Below are positions 23,135 through 35,475 of a stretch of 64,000 nucleotides of DNA, piece by piece. The stretch covers positions 1-64,000 of the forward strand of contig MCFE01000285.1 of assembly GCA_002104905.1 (NCBI GenBank). Direction: 5' to 3'. The position numbers were made by a program, and so were the translations under genes. Origin of the DNA: Basidiobolus meristosporus CBS 931.73. Lineage: Eukaryota > Basidiobolomycota > Basidiobolomycetes > Basidiobolales > Basidiobolaceae. Each line of letters opens with the position of its first letter. Position 1 is the first letter of the stretch. The notes beneath the pieces are model-generated. The model was not told the origin of the DNA. It saw only the letters and a list, made by a program, of their open reading frames with translations, and ran no database searches.

Positions 23135-24256
23135 CTTCTATGAAACTAAATTCTTATACTGACTAGTCCAAATTTTGACCTAATATATTCAAATTTGTTG
23201 CTAGCTTATGGTTTGGTTAATATGTCAACAATCATCTCATCTGTAGGGAGTAAGCTAAGTCAACCAAGACTTTTTCTATAGGTTTACATATGAAATAATG
23301 TCTAATATCTATGTGCCTAGTTCTAAAGTGAAAAGTTGGACTTCCACCTAATTGTATACCTCTGTGATTATCTTGAAACAAAGTAATAGGCATTTTTTGA
23401 CACAGACCTATATCTGTAAAAAGCTTTCTTAACCACATCACTTCTCTTGTAGCTTTGCAGGCTGCTATATACAGCAATATGATTGGATCAATAGTTCTGA
23501 TTATGCTGGCTGACAACTCTCACTGAAGTTGAAATATCTGGATATGTTCCACCCTTGATATTCCATAGACTGCCAACCATGAGCTGATATGGAGAGTCTG
23601 GGCTTTTGGATGACTCCAAGTTCTTTTGATATGGCTGAATTTTGACCAAGTTGAGATTTGTCTCCATTGGGGTGTCTGCCAGTTTAGAGTTTTTTTGTTC
23701 AAGACTTCTTCAGTATATCTTTAATACAACTGGACTGGCTCAGGGTAATAGTCATGGTACTCTGTGTATGGCTAACTTTGTCTTTAAGTGGTAAATGAGT
23801 TCTCCTAGTTTGGACATATCAAGCTCTTTGGGTAGGCTGGATTCAGTCTGTTCCAGTGTTTGTAGATTAATGATAGCTATAATAAGATCATCCACCTATA
23901 GAGCTAATAGAATTAAGATTGCTCTATCTGACTTAAAGTATATATTAGTGTTAGCATTACTACTTTTGAACCCCAAATACTCCAAATAGGAAAATATCCT
24001 GCAGCTCCAGGCTCTTGGTGACACTCTAAGTCCATATAGAGACTTTTAAGCTTGCAGACCAAATGGGGGTTATCTGGGTCAGCAAACTCATCCTGCTGGT
24101 TGGTATGCACATCCTCATCAAGTTTTCTGGTCAGATATGTAAATATATCTGTTTCACATAAAAAACTTATATTTGGTTGCAAAAGCCAATGCTAATCTGA
24201 TGGATTTAAGCTTTGCAGCTGGTTCAAGGGTCTCAGTATAGTCAGGTCCTCTTCTC
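23135..24256 (-). pseudogene. Copia-A RT/RNase H remnant
   Basis: The minus strand carries AACKATREVMWLRKLF and RHIDIRHYFICKPIE at 23232-23480, then RT-related sequence back to about 24230 (LDEDVHTNQQDEF near 24100, matching the intact block LDEDMYIDQPDGF). Internal deletions join non-adjacent parts. It ends at a Copia-B LTR. Confidence 0.75.
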
Positions 24257-24634
24257 TGTTCAAATATTGGCTATTTGGTGTCATTCAGCCGTCAAAAATT
24301 AATTAACAATTTTGGACTAGTCTTGGCCACTGTAGGACTAGCTTACAGCCCTAAGTTTGCCACTTTCTTCAAATCAATGATCCTATGATTATTCCCCTAT
24401 AGTCCAGATCAAATAAGTGCTTTTTCCAAACATTATGTACTAACCCTGAAACTATTACAGATACTTCTGAGTGCTGAAAAGCTCTCTGTACTTAGTGCTA
24501 CAATAGTATTACTTCTACAAAGATATAAATACAAAACCTCTTTGTGACTTTACAACAGTTCAACTACTATCACTATTTCTTGATAAGTTCCTTATATCCA
24601 AATCATTTCTTGAGTTGCAACAGGTTATGAGCAC
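24257..24634 (+). repeat. Copia-B 5' LTR and primer-binding site
   Basis: The LTR 24257-24622 starts TGTTCAAATATTGG and ends GAGTTGCAACA; it is the plus-strand counterpart of 27504-27871 and 35108-35475. It is followed at 24623 by GGTTATGAGC, the initiator-tRNA site, with later bases mutated. Confidence 0.8.
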
Positions 24635-24689
24635 TGATTACCTTAATCAAATCTAAAGATTTTGTATACCCGCAAACAGAATAATGCAA

Positions 24690-26210
24690 TCATCTTCCCT
24701 GTAAAATCAAGGTTTGAAGAGAAGAGCTACAGACTTTGGAAATCCAGATCCAGATCTACCTTGAGGAAAAAAAGCTTTGGAATATGGTGATGGGAACAGA
24801 TGTTGAGCCAAAAGAAACAGCAGAAGAAGTGGAGAAGTTTCAAGAGAAGGAGAGAAAAGCCTTCAATGCCATATGTATCAATGCGCAAAATTCCTTCATT
24901 GGACAAATTCATGTTTCAAATACTGCCAAAGCAGTATGGAAACCCTTGTACAAGACCTTTAGAGCAAAGTCAGTATCAAGCAAGCTTTATGTAAGACAAA
25001 ATCTCTTCAATAAGAGTCAGAAACTAGATGATGACATGCCACAACTCATTACCAGAATGAAGACACTTTCAGAAAGACTTAACAGCATTAATACTTGTAT
25101 AGATGATGAAGAAAAGATGCTCTGTCTGCTTTTCAGCTTAACAGATAAGTATGATACACTCATATTTTTTTAAAAACAGTGACAACTTTTGGACTCCAGA
25201 CTGTGTCAAAGGAAGACTCCCCATGAAGAACTCAGATATAATGATAAGCAGAGGAAATTGAAGATAATGCTCTATCCAGCTGAGAAGGGGACATGGAAAA
25301 GACAGGAAAGCAACAAAACCCAAGAAAACCAGGTTGCAGTAACTACTGTAAGAAACCAGGACACTGGGCAAGCTAATGCAAGTTGAAACAAGTAGACAAA
25401 AAGCAGAAACTAGAGCAGGCTAATCATAAAACTACTGAAGGACAGTTATTTGTAACTGTACAACTAGGTGAAGGTAACTAATATAATGAATAGTATATTG
25501 ACTATGAGGCATAATGGCATATTTGCGGTATAAAGGAGTGCTTCAGCAAATTAAAGACTATTTTCATAAGAAAGATTTATCTGGGAGACAACTCAACACT
25601 GGAAGCTATTGTCAGTGGGTCTATACAGATATATTAGAGTGATATCTCAGGGGCAACAATAGCAACACTGACTGACGTACTCTTTGTGCCTGGAGTAGCT
25701 AAAAACCTACTCTCAGTCAGTAAAACAATTGCTTAATAATTAAAGTTTGCTTTTACTAAGCTGAGCTGCTCAATAATGGATGAAAATGGAAAAAATTGGC
25801 ACTGGGAGTTGGAGATTGTGATAAATACAAGTTACTATGCACAATCATTTGCCTGAGTATGTCAACATTGCTAAAATTAAACAAGCTACGTGGGAGACAT
25901 GGTATAGGAGACTAGAGCACATTGAGGAGCAGAAAATGAGCCAACTGATGAAAACTCAACTTGCTTTGAGCCTAAATTACTCAATTTCAATCCGATTGAG
26001 TGTCTGGAAGGGATGTTCATGTGGTAAACAACCTAAGCAATGTTTCAGGTGCTCATGAGGCACTCACACCACCCACATATTTGCTTGCAGTTAGGGTCAA
26101 GCACTTAGTCTGTATCCTTACTGTGCCTGAAGTGGAGCAGAATCACAAAGTATCTGGTTGGACCTCCTACTTTAGGATATACTGCTATGGCAACTTCTTC
26201 TGCCCATAAA
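24690..26210 (+). pseudogene. Copia-B gag, protease and pre-integrase remnant
   Basis: Gag is open at 24736-25173 (IQIYLEEKKLWNMV, AFNAICINAQNSFIGQIHVSNTAKA), parallel to 35071-34739. The zinc-knuckle region near 25340-25385 and a protease-like zone follow in broken frames. The GAG-pre-integrase stretch is near 25880-25960 (WETWYRRLEHIEEQKMSQL). It is truncated at about 26210 by minus-strand Copia-A sequence. Confidence 0.8.
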
Positions 26211-27333
26211 TTAGAACAATGTTTGATTGTGTATCATAGATCTTGCCATATCAATTCTTGACCTGCTTGCTCATTCTGCTGCTTCATTTTTCTGTTGGGA
26301 GTATGGGACAGTACTCTCTTAACTTATCCCTTGAATTGTGCAGAAGTGGATGGAGAATTATGAGTAATTTTCACCAACATTGAACAGAGTACTTACTTGA
26401 CTTTTAATCAATTTCTCCCCCCAGTTTTGCTTTAAACCCCTTGAGCTTTGACCAATACTTTTTCATTTCTCTCCATGAAGTAGACCCATATTTTTGTTGT
26501 ATAATCACTAATAAAAGTCATCAACACTTCATACTGCCTAAGAATAAATAATAGATAGGTCTACACAAATTCAAGTGGATGATATCTAATTCTTTCTTGT
26601 TTTGATTAGCCCAGTGCTTTTGAACTGTTGTCTGGCTTGTTTGTTATATATGTGGATTTTACAGTGGCAAAACTTGCTGGGGGATCGGTTTTTATTCTGG
26701 AAATTAGTTGACTTTAATCATTTGGCACCAAAAATCAAAATTGATGTCTCAAAATCTCTGGTACCAAAGCATTGGTGTTCCTTCATATATGTTACCTATT
26801 TTGGCTTCTATAACTGATGGAATACAGGTCAACTTGTGTAGATTCAGATTTTTGACACCAAAAGCAATATGGGCACCTTTCTTACTAGTGACCCTGTATC
26901 TAGAATTGTCAAGGCTGACACTGAGACCTTCTGCTCTAGCTTTACTTACAGAAGGTAGGTTTTTAGATATTTCTGGTACATAGAATTCTTCCTTGAAGGT
27001 AGGTGTGTGGCTCTCTTTAATGCTATTAAAGATTACCTGGATAGTTTGTTCTTCCATGGCACCAAGTGTTCTATTACCACCTATTAAAAACCTTCTAAAT
27101 TGCAATGTCTAGATATTGGGTAAATGGTTCCTTTTGGTGTGTTAAGTGCTGATGTGGCCCAGAGCCTTCAATAGGCATAATTTAAGGTAAAACTTTAATT
27201 CTGGATCCTAGCAAATATCCAAGGCACTTAAACATGCCTGTCAGGCTATTAAGAATGGTAACTATTGTGTCCTCATTGTTAGTTGGTACACCCACAGATG
27301 CCATCTCTTCCACAAGCAGGGTGATTCTCCCAC
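26211..27333 (-). pseudogene. Copia-A gag to integrase remnant
   Basis: The minus ORF 27105-26749 covers the segment with FNSIKESHTPTFKEEFYVPE, ISKNLPSVSKARAEG and HIAFGVKNLNLHKLTCIPS, corresponding to the pre-integrase part of the copy at 57491-56325. Gag sequence (GVPTNNEDTIVTILNSL) lies at 27240-27320, and integrase debris runs down to about 26211. Confidence 0.8.
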
Positions 27334-27503
27334 TGAAACATAATTTGGTCCTGTGGGTGGATGCAATTGTGATCAGCCATCAGGATGCCATCATGAGACT
27401 GTTACAATACCAGCAGCTTGGAACTTATGATATTCTACTAAATCTTATGATACAACAACAACAGCATTTGGCCAATAGATTAAGACAATTGGGGCTCATA
27501 ACC
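27334..27503 (-). repeat. Repeat R core joined to a Copia-B leader and primer site
   Basis: On the minus strand, PBS GGTTATGAGCCC (27503-27492) directly follows the LTR 27504-27871, then a Copia-B leader to about 27479, then the repeat R core (starting TAATTTGGTCCTG on the plus strand at about 27341). An LTR with body on one side and a primer site on the other indicates a tandem or recombined Copia-B arrangement. Confidence 0.65.
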
Positions 27504-27880
27504 TATTGCAACTCAAGAAGTGATTTGGATATAAGGGACTTATCAAGATATAGTGATAATAGTTGAACTGTTGTTTATTAATAAAGAAGCTCTGTATTTA
27601 TACCTTTGTAGAAGTAATACAGCTGTAACACTAAGTAAGTAGGGTTTCTCAATATTCAGGAGCATTGTGTAAAAGTTTCAAGTTTAGTACATAATGTTAA
27701 GTAATAGTGCTAATTTGATCTTGACTATAGGGAAATAATCATAAGATCATAGATCTGAAGATAGTGGCAAAGTTGGAGCTGTAAGTTAGTCCCATAGTGA
27801 CTAAGACTAGTCCAGATTGTTAAGTGAATTATTAGCTGCAGAACAATACCAAATAGTCCAATATTTCAACACTCCCCCTC
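27504..27880 (-). repeat. 3' LTR and polypurine tract of Copia-B1
   Basis: 368-bp LTR beginning, on the minus strand, TGTTGAAATATTGGAC and ending TTGCAATA. The preceding GAGGGGGAG is a clean purine tract for plus-strand priming. Confidence 0.85.
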
Positions 27881-29893
27881 AACTAAATAATTTCTTAATC
27901 CTAATACCTCCCTCAGATTCTCAAATTGTGGCCTAGCTAGTGGTTTTGTCAATATATCTGCCACCATTTTGTTAGTTGGGCAGTATACCAACTCTATTAA
28001 GTTATTTTCTACAGCTTCCCTCACAAAGTGATGCTGTAGTTGAATGTGCTTTGTTCTTGCATGATTAGTGGATTTCCAGCTAATGAAAAACAACTTTGAT
28101 TATCCTTGTAAATGCATGTGGGTTCACCTGAATTAGAACCTAAGTCTTTAAATAGTTTTTGTAGCCATATAGCCTCCTTAGTGGCTTGACATGCAGCCAT
28201 ATATTCTGCTTCAGTTGTAGATAGGGCCACAGTTGGTTGTTTCTTGCAATTCCAAGTAATAGCTGCACCAGCATAAAGAAATACATAGCCTGTGGAAGAG
28301 TGTCTGTCAATCAGGTCCCTACCCCAATCTGATTCACTATAACCATTGAATTTTTGCCTATTAGCTGCTCCAGAGTATTCCAGTACCATATTTATGGTAC
28401 CTTGTAGATATCTGAAAGTGCGCTGAACTGCTGCAATTTGATCTGATCCATAGTTCTGCATGAAGTGATTGACTATTCCAACTGCCACTGCAATATCTGG
28501 ATGTGTAGACACCATTAAGTATATTGAGCTACTTACCATTGATTGATAGGGAAAGCTTTGTTCCATATTTGAGCTGGTTTCATCTGAAACTGGCTGAAAT
28601 TTGCTTGATTTCAGGTTATTATTCATTAGTTCACAATATTGCACATTAAAGCCTCTAGGAAGGTCCGTGATGTACTTAGAATGATTCAGCACAACTTTCT
28701 GCGTAGGTGTTTTAAATTTGACTTCAATTCCAAGAAAATAGCACAATTTTCCAAGATCTTTCATCTCAAACTTACTAAAGATATCTGATTTTATCTGTTC
28801 AAGTGCCTTTTAGTCACTTGTAGCTATATGGTTAGGTTGTCCCCATAAAGAACTAGGATGAACACACCCTTTTTGAGCTGTCTCATATGCACACTGTGAT
28901 TTGCAGTGCTACAAGAGAATCCAAATGACTCTAGGTATGTGTCGATCTTGTTATACCATGCTCTAGGTGCCTGCTTAAGCCTATACAACAATTTTTAAAT
29001 ACGTTTGCACACATTATGGGGGTCTTTTAGATTGGTAAAACCTTCTGGTTGCTCCATATATGTAGTTTCTTGCAAATCCCCATTTTGAAAGGCTGTTTTG
29101 ACGTCCATTTGGTGTAGATCTAGACTATGTACAGCTGCCAGGGCTAGAACTGTCCCAATGGAGTTGAACTTTGCAACCAGAGCAAATGTTTTCTTAAAGT
29201 CTAGTCCCTGGATCTGAAAATAGCCTTTAGCCACTAATCTAGCCTTGTACTTATCAACGGCTCTGTTTGAGGTTATCTTGATCTTTTAGACCCATCTACA
29301 TCCTATTGGTTTTCTCCCATTTGATAAGTCTACCAGTTCCCATGTTGTTGCCTTGATCAGTTATTAGTACTCCTCCTGCATGGCTTGTTGCCACATAGTA
29401 GCATCTGGACTTTGCATTGCCTTTTCCAGATTCTGAGGCTTGGCACATAAGGCAAGATGAGCTTCTTCATGATTGTTAGATGTCTGCTATCAGGATCCAG
29501 GGGCATTTCTTATTTTGGTAGAACTCCCAACTGAGATAATCTGCTGTGATCTAGAACTGGTGGAGTTATCATGCCTATCTGGCTGAATTAGGTACATATC
29601 TTCTTCATTGGTGTTGATTGCATCATCAGGTAGCTGGCCAATGATTTCAGTGGCTTTGTGATCTGAATTCTCCTCAAATACAATGTCCCTGCTCTTGATC
29701 AGCTGCTGAATCTTGTCATCATACACTCTATACCCTTTAGTATCTTCACAAACCCAAGAAAGACCCCTTTCCTACTCTTTGGTTCCAACCTTGAGTGTTT
29801 TTTGTCAGGGATGTGATAAAAAACATCACTGCCAAAGATCTTGAGGTGCTGGAGATCTGGTTTTTTGCCTGTATATGCTTTGAAGGGTGTAAA
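27866..29893 (-). pseudogene. Copia-B1 pol, distal part: RT and RNase H
   Basis: The RT N-terminal part lies at 29234-28995 ([35 protein letters not shown]). A 247-aa open stretch at 28764-28021 carries the end of RT (MKDLGKLCYFLGIEVKF) and RNase H (ALSTTEAEYMAACQATKEA near 28215). The last block is 28093-27866 (TKHIQLQHHF, VADILTKPLARPQFENL), overlapping in a shifted frame. Frameshifts separate the blocks. Up to 29726 the linker between integrase and RT is acidic and unstructured-looking. Confidence 0.85.
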
Positions 29894-30241
29894 TGTTGAA
29901 ATAATTAGGAGTCCACCTAATTATTAAAATATTATGAACTAGCACTTAGTGAAATGATATATTTCAGATTATCAACATGAAAATTAGTTTGTAAGATATT
30001 TACTAATTGTTAGGAATTAGAGAAGTACAGAATTTTAGGAAAATCTGAAACTTGTCCAGATGAGCTGAAACTTAGCACATGTACTCCTGAGACTCCCCTA
30101 ATAATGACCAAATAGTCATATTTACGTAGTTCTGCAATAAGTATAAAACTGTGTTGCAACTCAATAAAACGCCAAGTGAATATCATGTAAATCTTCTAAT
30201 TCTCCAATTCACTTCCAATATATCTCTCTAATATTTCAACA

Positions 30242-30253
30242 GGTTATGAGCCC
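30242..30253 (+). other. Primer-binding site of the non-coding LTR element
   Basis: GGTTATGAGCCC, a perfect complement of the initiator tRNA-Met anticodon arm, directly after the 5' LTR. Confidence 0.85.
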
Positions 30254-32838
30254 CAAGCTTGCTTTATCTTAGTTATCTACTTTGCTCTAGTGCTGTGTCT
30301 TTATTCTGGAGAAAGACTGCCCGGTCTACCTGAAGTTACAAAAGACAGAAAAGTACTACCGCTGCAAAGAACTGCTAGATGAGATATATTGTTTTGGAGA
30401 AAGAGGTCTTTGCCCTTAAAGAAGACACTAAGCAAAGAAAAATGGTCATATGTCAAGGAGGTCATGTTGGACAGTTTTCAAATTATGAAATGTGCAGAAG
30501 GATGAAGCTTTGAGAAAATGCATAATCCCAGCAAGGAGTCCAGATCAATAAGGGGCATATTACATGATATATGTATTAGTGCTATGATCCTTATTATCAC
30601 AACATAAAGGAGCTATTTTGATGATCCACATACACCGGGGTATGCATTAGACTATTTCAGTCAATGAAGTGCCCACATTGCTGCAGTGAATTTACATAAG
30701 TCTGTAGCCACTTGAAATGAAATGATGCACAAATACTTTGATGCTGCCTGCTGCCCTAGTTTGGAGTTGGATATGCAGACAAATATATGGATCAGCTTGC
30801 CCAAACTCTAAGGATCAAAATGATATATAATACCTATGTATTTGGCCAAAGATCAGTGATCTCAGACATGCCAACTTAGGAGTGGTACGCATGATATATC
30901 AGTGGTACTATTTCCAGTACCAATGACCCTGAGGCCCTGTGAGACACTTATTAGACGAGCTACATGTCTACATCAAGTATCAGGAACAGTGGGAGGAGAT
31001 ATATCCATATATGTTGAAGCATGGAATTTCTACCGCCATCAAGAAAAGTGCTACTGGAGACCTTGACCAAAGTATATGCTTATAGTCTCTATATACACTA
31101 GAGAATATGCATGAAGTACTATCAAGGAGTGTACTAGTTGCCCTACGCTAGTATATATATCACATACATACAGTGATGAAGGATCATTTATATTAACATG
31201 GATCAGATGTTAATCATGCTATTATGATCAGATCAAGTTACTTGCAGCTCCCAGCTACAGGCCAAACTGCAATGATGATATCTGCCACTGAGATGCTGAG
31301 AGAAATGGCTTTTTAAGGAAGTTTATTTGATCAAATTTGATCAAGCCTGTGAAAAGTTATGCCAGATCCATGACCAATTTGGTTGAAACATCTCAGAATA
31401 GATATGTTTTGAAGACAGGAGGTTCCTGAGCACTCTGGGAGATCTAACAAACCATGGATATGCTACCTGCATGGTCCAGATCTAGATCAATAAGGAAACT
31501 CCAGCAACCAGCATCTTTAAGACCAGATATGGAACAAAAATCTACTGCCAATAAGTTGTCAGTTTATAAATGGAGTTAGGTGACACCTAAGCCAGATTTG
31601 GACTATCTAGCACACTAGATTCGATCCAGTTATCCTACCACACAAGGATAGTGGAGTACTATTGCTAAGGAAAGCAGCAGAGCAGCTGAAGAGAACCTAC
31701 GTACTCAGAGGCAACATCACAATTACGGTGAGCAATGAAGTCAACTTACTTACAGTTGGAGCTAGAGAAATGGTACCAAGGGCCAACCTAAGGGTTATAA
31801 TGGGTCCAGAAGATCATGAACTGGTCTATTTGCACTGTCAACCAAGCTCTATGCAGGAAAATTCTATCAGAAGTAACAGTGACTTATCAGAGCTGTTATG
31901 GTAGATTTACGCAATTAGAAGGTGCCTGATCAGGTTGTACTGTTTAAAGCGCAACAGTACATATGAGATCATATCTATCCTGTTTAGGATGAAACCTCTG
32001 TGAATAGCTGCCAATCAGGCTGTGGTATCTTGTGATACAAAATCAAGCTTATCAAGATGTAAAGGGAAGATCTCAATACCGTAACTGCAATATCAGTCCA
32101 AGAAAGTTATGCCTAGATCAGAAGGATATATATGATCTATCTGAGTCAATTTTAGAAGGCAGGAAGCACCAGAAGACATAGCTTCAGTGAGAGTAGAATA
32201 TCCCAGATCAGGAATGAAGAAAAGCTAAGCTAGATACTATTGAAGGCACTAGTCCGGAAGAGAAAATACTTGGTCAACCAGTGAAGAATAAGGCCACTAC
32301 AATGCTGACCAATTGTTGGTCTCAGCAGATCATATACGGAGTATATGAGGAAAGTTACTATCCAGTTCCAGTTATGGATATATGGAGGATAGTCTAAGTG
32401 AATTAGACTATAGACCGGAACTGTGGATGATCCAGATCTACTGGAGAGAAGACCACATCCTAGCTTCACCAATTATTGACCAATTTTACTCAAATAAGAA
32501 ACAGCAGATAGCCTGAGAACGCAGCTCTCTGATAATACATACTATGCTGGGATTCAATCAGTATCTGAAAAGTTTTACTCCAATCAAATGGATGATACTC
32601 ATTCATAGATATTTGTGATGAAATCAGAATTCAGACTCAAAGCAATTTGATCTGAAGTATGCAATTAACAGTATGAATGTATACTTAGTTATTACAGATA
32701 ATATGCAATCCTTAACATATATTGGAGAATACATTAGTCCAATAGGTTAGACGGTTAATTGCAGGTTTAATTTCAACCGCAAGATACACAACACCACAGC
32801 AAGTTCATAAGTATATGAATGTATTATGTGAGTGGGAG
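30254..32838 (+). other. Interior of the non-coding LTR element
   Basis: No coding frame is supportable in six frames; the longest plus frame (31662-31904) is not conserved in the degraded copy at 15.5-18.0 kb. The interior is nevertheless related to that copy over most of its length. It may carry packaging or dimerisation signals rather than genes; this is inference. Confidence 0.6.
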
Positions 32839-33187
32839 TGTTGAAATAATTAGGAGTCCACCTAATTATTAAAATATTATGAACTAGCACTTAGTGAAAT
32901 GATATATTTCAGATTATCAACATGAAAATTAGCTTGTAAGATATTTACTAATTGTTAGGAATTAGAGAAGTACAGAATTTTAGGAAAATCTGAAACTTGT
33001 CCAAATGAGCTGAAACTTGGCACATGTACTCCTGAGACTCCCCTAATAATGACCAAATAGTCACATTTATGTAGTTCTGCAATAAGTATAAACACTGTGT
33101 TGCAACTCAATAAAACTCCAAGTGAATATCATGTAAATCTTCTAATTCTCCAATTCACTTCCAATATATCTCTCTAATATTTCAACA

Positions 33188-35090
33188 GTAAAATCACGTA
33201 GTGCTGTTGTTGGGCATCTGTTCTTGATGTGAACTGCGGTAGCAACAGATTCAGCCCAAAACTTGTAGTCCATTCCGTTATCATGTAGGATAGATCTTCT
33301 TATCTCTACTATTGTTCTATTTGCACGTTCTTATACTCCATTTTGCTGTGGAGTATGAGGAAATGTGGTCTGTTGAAGTATACCAGTAGATGAGCAGTAT
33401 TTTGCAAACTCCCTTGAACAGTATACTCCTCCATTGTGACTTCATAGTAGCTTCAATATACACCCAAGTTGTGTCTCTGCCATTTTCTTGAAGTGCTTAA
33501 ATATCTCTCAAGCCTCATCCTTTGTTTTGAGGAAGTACACCCATGCATATCTTGTTTTGTCATCAATACATCATCAAGTATCTCTAGGCTCCAAAGGACA
33601 GTGTTCACATGGGGCCACATATGTCTAAGTGTACAATAGCCAATATTTCAGTGGTATTGATGCCTTCTAAGCTCTTAAAATGTTGCCTAGCTTGTTTGCC
33701 ATATTAACATCCCTTACAAACATTCAATTTGATTGGAATTTAGTATTTGAGGCCCAACTCAAGCTGATTTTTCGCCAATTTGCTAATTTTCCACTCCCCA
33801 ATGTGTCCTAGCCTCCTATGCCACGTCTCCCAATTGGTTTCATTAGCTTCAGCATTGTTGACATACTCAGGTACAATAATTTTGCATTGTAACTTGTAAA
33901 TATTGTGATCTCTGATTCCCAAAGCTAATTTCTGTCCATTTTCACTCATTATTGAGCAGCTCATCTTAGTATTAACAAGTCTCAGTCCCTGAGCAGTTGC
34001 TTTACGGACAGAGAGTAGGTTCTTAGCTATTCCAGGTACATAGAGTACGTCAGTTAGTCTTGCTGTTGTTGCACCTGAGCTATTGCTCATATTTAGTTGT
34101 ATAGACCCACTGGCGGTAGCTTCCAGAGCAGAGTTATTGCCCAGATAAACCTTTCTTACAGGAATTGTCTTTAAGTTGCTGAACCACTCCTTTATACCAC
34201 AAATATGCTGTAATGGTCCAGAGTCAATCCATTACTCATTACTTTGGCTACTTACACTCTCTTGTACGGTTACAAATTACTATCCATCAGTAGTTACATG
34301 GTTTGCCTGCTCTAGTTTCTGTTTTTTGTCTGCTGGTTTCTTCTTGCATTCTCTTGCCCAGTGACCTGGCTTTTTACCGTAGTTACAGCAACTAGGTTTT
34401 CTTTGGTTTTGTTGCTTTTCCTTCCTGTCTGAGTGCCTTTCTGAACTAAATAAAGCATTATCTTCAATTTTCTCTGCTTGATCATTATATCTGAGTTCTT
34501 CATGGAGAAGTCCTCCTCTGACAAAGTCCAAAGTCAAATTGTCTTCTCTGCCTTCAAAAGAAAGTATGATTGGCTCATACTTGTCTGGTAGGCTGCAAAG
34601 CAGAAAGAGTATCTTTTCTTCATCATCTACATCAGCATTAATACTGTAAAGCTCTTCTGCAAGTGTCTCCATTTTGGTATTGAGTTGTAACATGTCATCA
34701 TCTGGCTTCTTCCTCATGTTGATGAACTTTTGTTTTAATCAAAGCTTGCTTGATACTGACTTTGCTCTAAAGATCTTCTCTAAGGATTTCCATGCTGCTT
34801 TGGCAGTATTTGAGGCATGGATTTGTCCAATGAAGGAATCTAGCACATTGATACATATGGCATTAAAGGCCTTTCTCTCCTTCTCTTGAAGCTTCTCCAC
34901 TTCTTCTGTTGTTCCTTTGGGCTCAACTTCTTTTCCTGTTACTATATTCCAAAGCTTCCTTCCCTCAAGGTGGATCTGCATCTTGATTCTCCAAAGTCTG
35001 TAGTTCTTCCCATCAGACCTCTCCTTTACAGGGAAGATGTTTGTGTTGTTCTGTTTGCTGATAGTAGTCATCTTCAGAATAGATTAAGGC
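33188..35090 (-). pseudogene. Copia-B1 gag, protease, pre-integrase and integrase start
   Basis: Gag begins at 35071 (MTTISKQNNTNIFPVKERSD) and continues at 34717-34280. It has a zinc knuckle whose second Cys is Gly (CNYGKKPGHWAREC). A protease/pre-integrase stretch is open at 34090-33740 (GIAKNLLSVRKATAQGL, WETWHRRLGHIGEWKISKL). Integrase follows in broken frames and retains a Glu at the catalytic position (ERANRTIVEI near 33330). It is interrupted at 33188 by the non-coding element. Confidence 0.85.
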
Positions 35091-35095
35091 AATCA

Positions 35096-35107
35096 GGGCT
35101 CATAACC
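35096..35107 (-). other. Primer-binding site of Copia-B1
   Basis: The minus strand reads GGTTATGAGCCC directly after the LTR and extends to GGTTATGAGCCCTG, 14 nt matching the complement of the yeast-type initiator tRNA-Met anticodon arm. Confidence 0.85.
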
Positions 35108-35475
35108 TGTAGCAATTTAAGAAGTGATTTGGATATAAGGAAGTTATCAAAAATAGTGTTGATAGTTGAACTGTTGGTTATTAACAAAGAAGCTCTGTAT
35201 TTATACCTTTGTAGAAGTTATACAGCTGTAACACTAAGTAAGGAGGGTTTCTCTATATTCCAAAGCATTCTATAACAGTTTCAGGGTTAGTACATAATGT
35301 TTACTAATAGTGCTAATTTGATCCTGACTATAAAGGAATCAACATAAGATCATAGATCTGAAGATAGTGACAAAGTTACAGCTGTAAATTAGTCCCAAAG
35401 TGATCAAGAATAGTCCTGAATTGTTAAGTGAATTTTTAACTGCAGCATTATACCAAATAGTCCAATATTTCAACA
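35108..35475 (-). repeat. 5' LTR of Copia-B1
   Basis: 368 bp, minus strand TGTTGAAATATTGGACTATT to GCTACA. It contains a TATAAATAC string (plus-strand complement at about 35197-35206) that would serve as a TATA box for element transcription. Confidence 0.85.

Larger units (their letters stand above)
29894..33187 (+). mobile_element. Non-coding LTR element, copy 2 (LARD-like), complete
   Basis: 3294 bp with LTRs 29894-30241 and 32839-33187, starting TGTTGAAATAATTAGG and ending ATATTTCAACA. They differ by about six substitutions and one indel. A perfect 5-bp duplication GTAAA lies at 29889-29893 and 33188-33192 within Copia-B1 integrase. Primer site GGTTATGAGCCC at 30242 and purine tract GAGTGGGAG at 32830-32838 match those of Copia families. 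The 2.6-kb interior has no frame longer than about 80 codons and no recognisable protein. It must rely on proteins of another element, most simply a Copia. Confidence 0.92.
27504..35475 (-). mobile_element. Copia-B1 LTR retrotransposon, split by a 3.3-kb non-coding element
   Basis: LTRs at 35108-35475 (5') and 27504-27871 (3') in the same orientation, PBS at 35096-35107, and purine tract GAGGGGGAG at 27872-27880. Without the insertion 29894-33187 it is about 4.67 kb, normal for Ty1/Copia. Coding order gag, protease, integrase, RT, RNase H is present. The flank right of the 5' LTR (GTTAC) is not repeated beyond the 3' LTR, where a second primer site follows instead. Several stops make it inactive. 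Confidence 0.87.

Noticed and set aside
30254-32838. Short ORFs in the non-coding LTR element (31662-31904, 32230-32472) as genes
   Set aside because: They are about 80 codons, not preserved in the related degraded copy, and show no motif.
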